Source of the DNA: Labilibaculum sp041595635
GTDB taxonomy: Bacteria > Bacteroidota > Bacteroidia > Bacteroidales > Marinifilaceae
Assembly (NCBI RefSeq): GCF_041595635.1
Contig: NZ_JBFHJW010000106.1
Location: forward strand, 1 to 6,477
Reading direction: 5' to 3'
DNA: 6,477 nucleotides
The notes below the pieces were generated by a model. That model searched no databases. It was given only the letters and a program-made list of their open reading frames with translations, and was not told where the DNA came from. The translations under genes were made by a program, and so were the position numbers. Below are positions 1-5,902 of the stretch, piece by piece (position 1 is the first letter of the stretch; every line of letters starts with the position of its first letter).

Positions 1-371
1 AAAGGTTTGTTTCGCTCGTACCAATGATTTTCATCTCCTTTTGCAATTGCCTGTTTGCGTGGCAGACTGTAGCGGTAATCTCGCATTGGTAAATAGGCTG
101 CTGCATGCGACCAATATTCATATATTTTTTTATCAGCCATTAATTCATTAATGTGCTTTGGTTGATAGTGAGGGTTTCTATTCCAAAGGCTATGATGATG
201 AGCTCGCTGAATGACAGAAATGGTGTCGATTTGGATATAGCCAAGATGTTCGATAGTCGATAGGGTAGTGGTAATTGGAGAGGCAGATTGTTTGTTTATT
301 GATACTCTTTGCGAGAGTACTACCAACTTTCGAGCTTCCTCAATAGAAAGCGATTCTCTAATTTCGGTCAT
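1..371 (-). CDS. YcaQ/AlkZ-family winged-helix DNA glycosylase, N-terminal part (partial)
   Basis: Reading leftwards from an ATG at 371-369 gives 123 open codons with no stop before the window edge, so the C-terminal part is missing; family members are usually about 350-410 aa. The recognisable stretch is residues 43-60, LGYIQIDTISVIQRAHHH, followed by LW, a NPHY segment and, around residues 85-97, YEYWSHAAAYLPMRD. This resembles E. coli YcaQ (QIDTI, then EYWAHEA and the following Arg-rich segment). Members of this family (HTH_42, formerly DUF1006) are winged-helix DNA glycosylases that release alkylated bases or unhook interstrand crosslinks. The Q-x-D catalytic signature of the YcaQ subgroup is present as Gln47-Ile-Asp49, rather than the Q-x-Q of Streptomyces AlkZ. 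The protein should act in the cytoplasm on DNA. It is divergent from the SusC gene and functionally unrelated to it. Family assignment is from memory of the motifs; substrate is inference. Confidence 0.85.
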   Translation of the reverse strand, partial: MTEIRESLSIEEARKLVVLSQRVSINKQSASPITTTLSTIEHLGYIQIDTISVIQRAHHHSLWNRNPHYQPKHINELMADKKIYEYWSHAAAYLPMRDYRYSLPRKQAIAKGDENHWYERNKP

Positions 372-408
372 TGTGTTCTGCTTTTTCAGTTTTGTTGTAG
401 CTAAAGTA

Positions 409-437
409 CAAATGAATTTTAATTCTATCCATTTCAA
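409..437 (-). promoter_or_regulatory. Candidate promoter for the DNA glycosylase gene
   Basis: On the minus strand a TTG (437-435) lies 18 nt upstream of TTCATTTG (416-409), one mismatch from the Bacteroidota -7 box TAnnTTTG. Transcription would start near 402, giving a leader of about 30 nt before the ATG at 371, a sensible geometry. The match was made by eye and such sites are easy to find in AT-rich DNA, so this is a suggestion only. Confidence 0.35.
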
Positions 438-643
438 GGAGAATTTCCGATGAAAAGTAGGCTGTTTTTCACTTGAAAAAGGCTGTATGTCCTATTTTTG
501 TTATGTTTTGTTGGGATGTAGATTGGCATAAAAACAACTTGCTTTCGTAGAAAGAAATGTTCCTTAGGTAGATAAAATACGAGTTTTGGTTGATTGTGTA
601 AGGCTAATTTCTAGTGTCTGACCATATTTGTTGCGTAAAAAAA

Positions 644-678
644 CAAAAATTAACGATTAACAACCTTTATTCACAAAT
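644..678 (+). repeat. Imperfect direct repeat, copy 1
   Basis: This 35-nt segment begins CAAAAATTAACG and ends AACCTTTATTCACAAAT. It aligns to copy 2 at 827-860 with 30 identical positions, four substitutions and one gapped T. Weaker similarity may continue to about 690, where both copies reach an ATGTT. It lies inside the spacer upstream of the SusC gene. Confidence 0.7.
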
Positions 679-826
679 AGATTAAATGTTTAATTGATAG
701 GCTTGTAGTTGTTAGTAGAGGAATGTGTTAATTGTTTTTTAAGATTGTTATTAAATTTTTTTAATATAAATTTTTTAAAGTAATGTTAAAATTAACTCTT
801 TTTGTTTATTTTTGGCGGCTCTAAAG

Positions 827-860
827 CAAAAATAACGGTTATAAACCTTTATTTACAAAT
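827..860 (+). repeat. Imperfect direct repeat, copy 2
   Basis: This second copy starts 183 bp downstream of copy 1. It begins CAAAAATAACGG and ends AACCTTTATTTACAAAT. The conserved core AACCTTTATT(C/T)ACAAAT is not a simple A/T run, which makes pure low-complexity similarity less likely. It may be a duplicated regulator-binding or promoter segment; no function can be read from sequence. Confidence 0.7.
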
Positions 861-904
861 GAAAATAGAATGTTCTAAAGTCTGATCTATGGTAGCCAAA
901 AAGA

Positions 905-940
905 AGTCTATTAATTGTCTTTATAGACTCATTTTTTATT
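905..940 (+). terminator. Terminator-like hairpin in the SusC upstream region
   Basis: AGTCTAT (905-911) pairs with ATAGACT (923-929) to make a 7-bp stem with an 11-nt loop, followed within two bases by a T-rich tract (932-940). The stem has few G-C pairs and would be a weak terminator. It lies about 160 nt before the SusC ATG, so if transcription begins further upstream it could act as an attenuator; otherwise it may be chance. Confidence 0.3.
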
Positions 941-943
941 GTT

Positions 944-966
944 TAACCTAAACCCAGCTAACCTAA
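944..966 (+). repeat. Tandem octamer TAACCTAA x2
   Basis: The octamer TAACCTAA occurs at 944-951 and again at 959-966, 15 bp from start to start. Two identical short sites at this spacing upstream of a SusC gene could be paired half-sites for a dimeric regulator. The match is exact but short. Confidence 0.45.
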
Positions 967-976
967 TTGTAGCAAG

Positions 977-1012
977 TTATTTTTATCATATCCCCTAAAT
1001 CGATAAAAATAA
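977..1012. promoter_or_regulatory. Perfect 11-bp inverted repeat upstream of the SusC gene
   Basis: TTATTTTTATC (977-987) is the exact reverse complement of GATAAAAATAA (1002-1012), with a 14-nt spacer containing CCCC. It ends 86 nt before the SusC ATG. No T-tract follows, so it is not an intrinsic terminator. It may be an operator for a dimeric regulator or, if transcribed, a hairpin in the 5' leader. Function is inference. Confidence 0.55.
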
Positions 1013-1098
1013 ACGATCCCTTTCTACTATTTGAAAGGATTTAATTGCATTTGGATTATTACTCACTTGATATATTTATTAAACTTAAACTTTGTTTT

Positions 1099-4000
1099 AT
1101 GCGAAAATTTGCATTAATTCTGTCCATGGTCTTTTTTGTAGGACTACAGGCGATTACAGCCCAAACGAAGGCTATTTCGGGAGAAGTTATCGATGATTTA
1201 GGTCTCGGTCTTCCTGGAGTGTCTGTTGTTGTTAAGGGCACAACAAACGGGACAGTTACCCGTCCCGATGGAACATATTCCATTAATGTGCCAGCGAATG
1301 CTACTACTTTGGTATTCACATTTGTAGGTATGAAAACACAAGAAATTGCTATTGCTGGTAAATCGGTAATTAATGTTACTCTTGCTTCTGATATGGAGAA
1401 TTTGGATGAAGTAACTGTGATTGGTTACGGCATCTCGGTGAAAGCCAATGAAAAAACAGGAGCCTGGACTAAGGTGGAAACTAAAGACTTGGAGCAATTG
1501 TCTTTTGGATCTGTTGATCAGGCAATACAAGGACGTGTTCCTGGTATGGTATTTTCTTCTTCAGGAGGTAACCCTACTTCTGAAAATACAGTTGTAATCC
1601 GTGGACCTGGAACCATTGCTGGATCAATGAATCCATTGTATGTGATCGATGGTGTACCAGTTGGTAACGGTGAAAGTGTTTCTGATGTAGCAACTTCTTT
1701 CAACCCATTATCTTACTTGAATCCAAATGATATTGCATCAATCACTGTATTGAAAGATGCGGCTTCAACTTCTATTTACGGTTCGCGTGGTGCCAATGGT
1801 GTTATTGTTGTTACTACTAAAACAGGTAAAGGTGTTGATGGCGTGAAGTTTTCTTTTAAAGCTGAAACAAGCATCTCTGATGTGGCTTACGATAAAAGAG
1901 ACTACTTAAGTGCTCAGGAATATTCCGATTGGGGAGATATGGCATTAAATAATGCGGGTTACGATTACGAAGGTTGGGGTTATGACCTTGGCTGGGATGG
2001 CGAAACCGATTCGGATTGGTTAGATGCAGTTATGCGCGATTCTCCTATTCAGCAATCTTATAATTTGTCAGCATTGGGAAGTACTGATAAATCTAGCTAT
2101 AGAATCTCTTTGGGATATACCGATCAGGAAACTTTGGCTGAGTTTACCGACTATACCAAGTACAACTTGAGTATGGATATCAGAAATCAGGCAACTGAAA
2201 AATTAGAGCTTCATGCCACTCAAAATGCAGCTTACCAAATTGTGAATGGAAATACTGTTTCTGGATCTTTTTCTGCTCCTTTCTTTGCGGGTGTTCTAGG
2301 TTTGCCTATCGATGCAGTTTACAACGAAGATGGTAGCTACAATATTGATAACATGAGTGGTTACTATGATGGATGGGGTAACCCTCTTGCTCAATTGGAC
2401 GATAATGTAAATCGCACAAGAGTATTTAGTTTAAATGGTAGCTTGGGAATGGGATATGAGTTCATGAAAGATCTTAGCTTCGATTCGAATTTCTCTTACA
2501 GTTACCAAAACTACAACGAGCAGTTGTATTGGAATGGTGATTATGGTGATGGTGAGGATTACGATGGATATGGTTATTCTTCAAAAGCCAACTATTTCCA
2601 GTTCAACTGGACCAACTTCATGAGATACAAGAAAAAGTTCAACGACATTCACTCTATTAGTGTTGATTTAGGTATGGATTATCAAAATACTTACCGTCAG
2701 AAAGCAACTATGGACGGTCAAGGATATTCTACCGATGATCCTGATTTGGTTTATGCTTCTGAAGCTCTTTCAACATCTGAATATCATGAGAATTGGGCCT
2801 TGTGGGGAGCTTTATTAAGAACATCCTACGATTATGACTCTAAGTATTTTGCTTGGGCATCTATTCGTCGTGATTATGCAACCATTTTTGCACCTGATTA
2901 TCGCGATGGTTATTTTTGGTCTTTAGGTTTAAGTTGGAATGTTACTCGCGAAGCATTTATGCAAGATATAAGCTTTATCAACCGCTTGAATTTGAGAGCT
3001 AATTACGGTACTAGTGGTGATACTCCAAATACCAGTTTTACTTCAACTCAAGATTATTCGCCTTTAGTGGGCTCTTCGGTTTATGGTAGCGAGTCGTCTT
3101 ACGAAATTACTTCTTCAGGAAATAGTGAGTTAACCTGGCAAACCTCTAAAACATTAAACCTGGGTTTCGATATTGATGTATTAGATAGTAGAGTTTCTCT
3201 TTCTGTTGATCGTTACATCAAAACAACTTCGGATTTGATTTTGGATAAACCAATTGCTTACTCTAACGGAGGAACGAATTCAGTTTACTCAAACGTAGGT
3301 GAAATTCAAAATAGAGGTTGGGAATTTGTACTTTCTGGTAAAGCATTAGAAATTGGTGATTTTAACTGGGATCTTACTTTAACCGCTGCTTATAATAAAT
3401 CAGAGGTTATGTCGCTTGTTGATGGTGAAGATATTTCGGTTAGTGGATACAAAAGATTGGTAGTTGGCGAAGAAGTAGGAGCTTTCTATACTCGCGGATG
3501 GGCCGGAGTTGATTCTAGTAATGGTCAACCTCAGTTTTATGCTGATGGAACAGAATCTACTATTGTGAATGATTCTGGTGATGCTGATTACTATATTACA
3601 GGAAAAGCTTATCCAACATGGAATGGTTCTGTTTCAACAAACATGTCTTATAAAGGTTTTTCTTTAAGTGGTTTGTTTAGTTTTGCAACTGATTTCTCGG
3701 TTTACAATGTTTACAATTTTATTGAGCAAAGTGATGGAGAATACTTGTATGCTAATAAATTAGATGAAGCGTTGAACGATAGTTGGACTGAGACCAACAC
3801 AGATGCTAAGAACCCACAACAGATTTACGGTGGTAACAATGGCTCAAATGATACCAGTTCAAGATATTTATACGATGGAGACTACATTCGACTTAAAGAG
3901 TTGAAATTGTCTTACAAATTGAATAAAAACACCTTAAATTCAATTGGTTTCTTTAACGACGTAACTTTTTATGCCAGAGCAACCAACCTTTGGACACATT

Positions 4001-4137
4001 GTTTTGATCCCGATTTAAAAGTAGATCCAGAATCGAACTCTTCGGATGGTTACACAAACTTTGAAGGAAAAGGTTTGTACGATAATGTGTCTCCTGTACT
4101 AAGAACTTTTTCTCTTGGTCTAACTGTTGAATTTTAA
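1099..4137 (+). CDS. SusC/RagA-family TonB-dependent outer-membrane transporter
   Basis: This complete 1012-aa protein has the standard SusC layout. A signal peptide (MRK then a hydrophobic stretch, ITA-Q cleavage after about residue 21) is followed by a CarboxypepD_reg-like beta-sandwich at about 26-97 with GTVTRPDGTYSI. Next come a TonB-box-like LDEVTVIGYG (102-111), a plug domain at about 120-241 with QGRVPGM, PLYVIDGVPV and the signature SIYGSRGANGVIVVTT, and a 22-strand-type barrel ending in LGLTVEF with the usual terminal Phe. The ATG at 1099 is preferred over an in-frame TTG at 1045, because it places the basic n-region directly at the N-terminus. The mature protein has one Cys that I can see (C968, in WTHCFDPD). 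Residues 471-495 form a Tyr/Asp/Gly-rich stretch, probably an external loop. The partner lipoprotein gene follows after 11 nt. The pair should import an oligosaccharide or similar ligand; no neighbouring enzyme identifies which. The family is certain, the substrate unknown. Confidence 0.97.
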   Translation: MRKFALILSMVFFVGLQAITAQTKAISGEVIDDLGLGLPGVSVVVKGTTNGTVTRPDGTYSINVPANATTLVFTFVGMKTQEIAIAGKSVINVTLASDMENLDEVTVIGYGISVKANEKTGAWTKVETKDLEQLSFGSVDQAIQGRVPGMVFSSSGGNPTSENTVVIRGPGTIAGSMNPLYVIDGVPVGNGESVSDVATSFNPLSYLNPNDIASITVLKDAASTSIYGSRGANGVIVVTTKTGKGVDGVKFSFKAETSISDVAYDKRDYLSAQEYSDWGDMALNNAGYDYEGWGYDLGWDGETDSDWLDAVMRDSPIQQSYNLSALGSTDKSSYRISLGYTDQETLAEFTDYTKYNLSMDIRNQATEKLELHATQNAAYQIVNGNTVSGSFSAPFFAGVLGLPIDAVYNEDGSYNIDNMSGYYDGWGNPLAQLDDNVNRTRVFSLNGSLGMGYEFMKDLSFDSNFSYSYQNYNEQLYWNGDYGDGEDYDGYGYSSKANYFQFNWTNFMRYKKKFNDIHSISVDLGMDYQNTYRQKATMDGQGYSTDDPDLVYASEALSTSEYHENWALWGALLRTSYDYDSKYFAWASIRRDYATIFAPDYRDGYFWSLGLSWNVTREAFMQDISFINRLNLRANYGTSGDTPNTSFTSTQDYSPLVGSSVYGSESSYEITSSGNSELTWQTSKTLNLGFDIDVLDSRVSLSVDRYIKTTSDLILDKPIAYSNGGTNSVYSNVGEIQNRGWEFVLSGKALEIGDFNWDLTLTAAYNKSEVMSLVDGEDISVSGYKRLVVGEEVGAFYTRGWAGVDSSNGQPQFYADGTESTIVNDSGDADYYITGKAYPTWNGSVSTNMSYKGFSLSGLFSFATDFSVYNVYNFIEQSDGEYLYANKLDEALNDSWTETNTDAKNPQQIYGGNNGSNDTSSRYLYDGDYIRLKELKLSYKLNKNTLNSIGFFNDVTFYARATNLWTHCFDPDLKVDPESNSSDGYTNFEGKGLYDNVSPVLRTFSLGLTVEF

Positions 4138-4148
4138 ATTTGAGAAAT

Positions 4149-5564
4149 ATGAAAAAAACATATATTTATATATTAACGTGCCTATTGGGTCTGTTTGTTA
4201 TTGCCAGCTGTGATGATAATGTAGATGATGTAGCTGAAATTACAGGTCAGGATAGCACTGAAGAAGCCATTGTTGATGATGAGACTTTGGAGTATGCATT
4301 GAACGGAATGTACGATGCTTTGAATGATCAAACTGCTTTCGGACAATATGTATTCGTAATTGGAGATTTACTTTCTGATAATGCATTTTTGAGTTTAGAT
4401 AACACCAACCGTTTCACAACTACTGATGACTGGAGCTGGAATGCTACTTCTGGTGACTATGTTTCTGTTTGGGAACAGTTATACGATGTGGTGGCACAAG
4501 CAAACATTGTGATTGAATACAGCGATAAAATTGAGGTGGAAGATCAAGATGTAGTGGATGATTTAGTAGGTCAGGCTTATGTGGGAAGAGCTTTTGCTTT
4601 TTACTATTTGGCTGTTTATTTTGCGCAAAATCCTAATTCTGGAATCGAAGAAGATTTAGGAATTGTTTTGTCAACGGTTTACGATGCAAATACTGATCAA
4701 GGTAGATCTACGGTAAGTGAAACCTGGGATCAAATTGAAAGCGATCTTTTGGATGGAATCGACTTATTAGATGGCAACGGAGAGAATACAAAATTAGGTA
4801 CTACTGCAGCTAATATTTTACTTTCTCGTGTTTACCTTGCATTAGGTGAATACGCAAATTCGGTAACTTATGCCGATGCAGCTTTGAGCAGTTCAACTTA
4901 TAGTTTAGTAGATGCTACCGATTATGTGGCTTCATGGATCGACGAATCATCTTCAGAATCTGTTTTTCAATTGTCTTATACTTCTGGTGATAACTTAACA
5001 TTGAGCGGTTTAGCTTCCATATACGACGATCAGGGATATGGTGATGTTCTTTTCAGAGAAAATCTATACAATAGCTTTTCTGATGATGATGTACGTAAAA
5101 ACCTATTAAGCATTACCGATAGAACTATCGATGATCCTATGGGATATTGGACAAGTAAATTTCCTTATGAAGCAGGTGAATTGAGCGTGGGTGAGTTAGA
5201 CATTCGTTTAATTCGTATGAGTGAGGCTTGGTTAAATAAAATCGAGGCTGAGTATCATATCGATGAAGCAACTGCTCTTACTGACTTGAACAGCTTTGCA
5301 GCCACTCGTCACACGGTTACTTATGCATCTTCAGGCAGCGACCTTTTAGATGATATCTTAACTGAAAGACAATGGGAATTTTATGGTGAAGGAATGCGTT
5401 TTAATGATTTGAAACGAAACGAAATGGATATTGAAGAAGGTACAAACTACATTTCTGTGGGTACGGTTTCTTATCCAAACGATCTATTTGTTTTCCCAAT
5501 TCCTCAGGATGAAATTGATGACAATACTGTACTTACTGATGATGACCAGAATCCTGGTTACTAA
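4149..5564 (+). CDS. SusD/RagB-family nutrient-binding outer-membrane lipoprotein
   Basis: This complete 471-aa protein is the lid and ligand-binding partner of the upstream SusC-type barrel. The N-terminus MKK plus a hydrophobic stretch ends in the lipobox VIASC, so Cys21 is the lipidated residue; Asp22-Asp23 and nearby acidic residues fit export to the cell surface. The helical, TPR-like SusD core includes WEQLYDVVAQANIVIEY (108-124) and a helix near 141-159 with GRAFAFYYLAVYF. The C-terminal signatures are RLIRMSEAWLNKIEAEY (353-369), ERQWEFYGEGMRFNDLKR (416-433), FPIPQDEIDDN (449-459) and the terminal QNPGY. The length is somewhat below the 500-600 aa common in the family. An in-frame TTG at 4140 is possible, but the ATG at 4149 gives a normal signal peptide. 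The 11-nt gap to the SusC stop and the terminator downstream indicate a two-gene operon. The bound ligand is unknown. Confidence 0.96.
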   Translation: MKKTYIYILTCLLGLFVIASCDDNVDDVAEITGQDSTEEAIVDDETLEYALNGMYDALNDQTAFGQYVFVIGDLLSDNAFLSLDNTNRFTTTDDWSWNATSGDYVSVWEQLYDVVAQANIVIEYSDKIEVEDQDVVDDLVGQAYVGRAFAFYYLAVYFAQNPNSGIEEDLGIVLSTVYDANTDQGRSTVSETWDQIESDLLDGIDLLDGNGENTKLGTTAANILLSRVYLALGEYANSVTYADAALSSSTYSLVDATDYVASWIDESSSESVFQLSYTSGDNLTLSGLASIYDDQGYGDVLFRENLYNSFSDDDVRKNLLSITDRTIDDPMGYWTSKFPYEAGELSVGELDIRLIRMSEAWLNKIEAEYHIDEATALTDLNSFAATRHTVTYASSGSDLLDDILTERQWEFYGEGMRFNDLKRNEMDIEEGTNYISVGTVSYPNDLFVFPIPQDEIDDNTVLTDDDQNPGY

Positions 5565-5602
5565 GTAGGAAATAGAATAAGACTTAGTTCTTAAATTGAA
5601 TT

Positions 5603-5640
5603 AAAGGCAGATCTTTCGAGATCTGCCTTTTTTTAATTTT
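5603..5640 (+). terminator. Strong intrinsic terminator closing the SusC/SusD unit
   Basis: A perfect 12-bp stem, AAAGGCAGATCT (5603-5614) with AGATCTGCCTTT (5619-5630), encloses a TTCG tetraloop, a very stable RNA loop. The T-run spans 5628-5634 and is followed by AATTTT. It begins 38 nt after the SusD stop codon, as expected for an operon end. The A-rich 5' arm gives some potential to work in reverse, but no convergent gene is seen. Confidence 0.95.
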
Positions 5641-5720
5641 GGCACTTCCTTTTCAATGAGTATGAATATTCTTGCTGAGGATTTATTTCGTTGAATAAGT
5701 GTGTTTTTATGGGTTAACCT

Positions 5721-5748
5721 CATTGATGTAAAAGTACTTTACATTGAT
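5721..5748. promoter_or_regulatory. Operator-like palindrome flanked by CATTGAT repeats
   Basis: ATGTAAAAGTACTTTACAT (5726-5744) has 7-bp arms ATGTAAA/TTTACAT around AGTAC; deleting one A would make an 18-bp perfect palindrome, and AAAGTACTTT (5731-5740) is already perfect. The site is bracketed by two exact CATTGAT heptamers (5721-5727, 5742-5748). It sits about 25 nt upstream of the candidate -33 box for the DUF1566 gene, a typical position for an activator site. Confidence 0.5.
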
Positions 5749-5771
5749 AAAAATTCCCTTTCTGATGATTC

Positions 5772-5805
5772 TTTGATGTCTTTAAAGTATTAAATATCAA
5801 ATTTG
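5772..5805 (+). promoter_or_regulatory. Candidate promoter for the DUF1566 lipoprotein gene
   Basis: TTTG (5772-5775) lies 22 nt before CAAATTTG (5798-5805), one mismatch from the Bacteroidota -7 box TAnnTTTG. Transcription would begin near 5812 and the leader of about 90 nt would contain the hairpin at 5832-5870. The spacing is at the long end of the accepted range, so confidence is limited. Confidence 0.35.
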
Positions 5806-5831
5806 TTTCTGTTGAACTACTAACTCAGCAG

Positions 5832-5870
5832 AATTTTTCTACACCCACTTCATAGGTGTGTAGAGAAATT
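5832..5870 (+). promoter_or_regulatory. Leader hairpin upstream of the DUF1566 lipoprotein gene
   Basis: AATTTTTCTACAC (5832-5844) pairs with GTGTAGAGAAATT (5858-5870) over 13 bp with one G-U pair. Two further C-G pairs (5845/5856 and 5846/5855) form if T5857 bulges, leaving an 8-nt loop. No T-tract follows, so it is not a terminator. It ends 32 nt before the ATG, leaving an unstructured A/T-rich ribosome-landing segment. It could stabilise the mRNA or bind a protein or small RNA. Confidence 0.6.
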
Positions 5871-5902
5871 AGCAAACTAATAATTAATTAAAATATCAAA
5901 TA

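Larger units (their letters stand above)
372..1098. other. Long AT-rich divergent intergenic region
   Basis: This 727-bp spacer separates the divergent glycosylase and SusC genes, which is long for two divergent starts. I find no protein-like reading frame in it. The stretch from about 640 to 800 is especially A/T-rich, with runs of T and A around 750-780. It holds the candidate minus-strand promoter (409-437), a TTG-N17-TATTTTTG arrangement on the plus strand at 473-500, a second perfect TAnnTTTG match at 807-814 without a good upstream box, an imperfect 34-35 bp direct repeat, a hairpin followed by a T-run (905-940), a tandem octamer (944-966) and an 11-bp inverted repeat (977-1012). No convincing promoter lies close to the SusC start, so a long leader transcript or an alternative-sigma promoter is possible. 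Confidence 0.7.
5641..5902. other. Regulatory spacer upstream of the DUF1566 lipoprotein gene
   Basis: The 262 nt between the terminator and the next start codon contain no protein-like frame. They hold an interrupted palindrome (5726-5744), a candidate promoter (5772-5805) and a strong hairpin just before the gene (5832-5870). This arrangement suggests the downstream gene has its own controlled promoter and a structured leader, rather than depending on read-through from the SusC/SusD unit. Confidence 0.6.

Noticed and set aside
268..453. 61-codon plus-strand frame across the glycosylase start
   Set aside because: It is antisense to the first codons of the YcaQ-family gene, shows no recognisable domain, and the opposite strand gives clear family motifs.
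493..500. TATTTTTG with TTG at 473-475 as the main SusC promoter
   Set aside because: The boxes fit the consensus, but the start codon is about 600 nt away; without transcript data I do not assign it to the gene.
785..796. Short dyad GTTAA-AA-TTAAC
   Set aside because: Five-base A/T-rich arms are expected by chance in this composition and nothing nearby supports a function.
740..800. A/T-rich tract with T- and A-runs as a possible origin or phase-variable element
   Set aside because: No iterated boxes, no long homopolymer and no invertible flanking repeats are visible; ordinary A/T richness of a Bacteroidota spacer explains it.
1059..1703. Three minus-strand open frames (86, 110 and 61 codons) inside the SusC gene
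   Set aside because: They are antisense to the conserved CarboxypepD_reg and plug domains and their translations look like no known protein.
4140..4148. TTG start for the SusD protein at 4140
   Set aside because: It adds only MRN before an ATG that begins a standard MKK lipoprotein signal peptide; the ATG is the more usual start.
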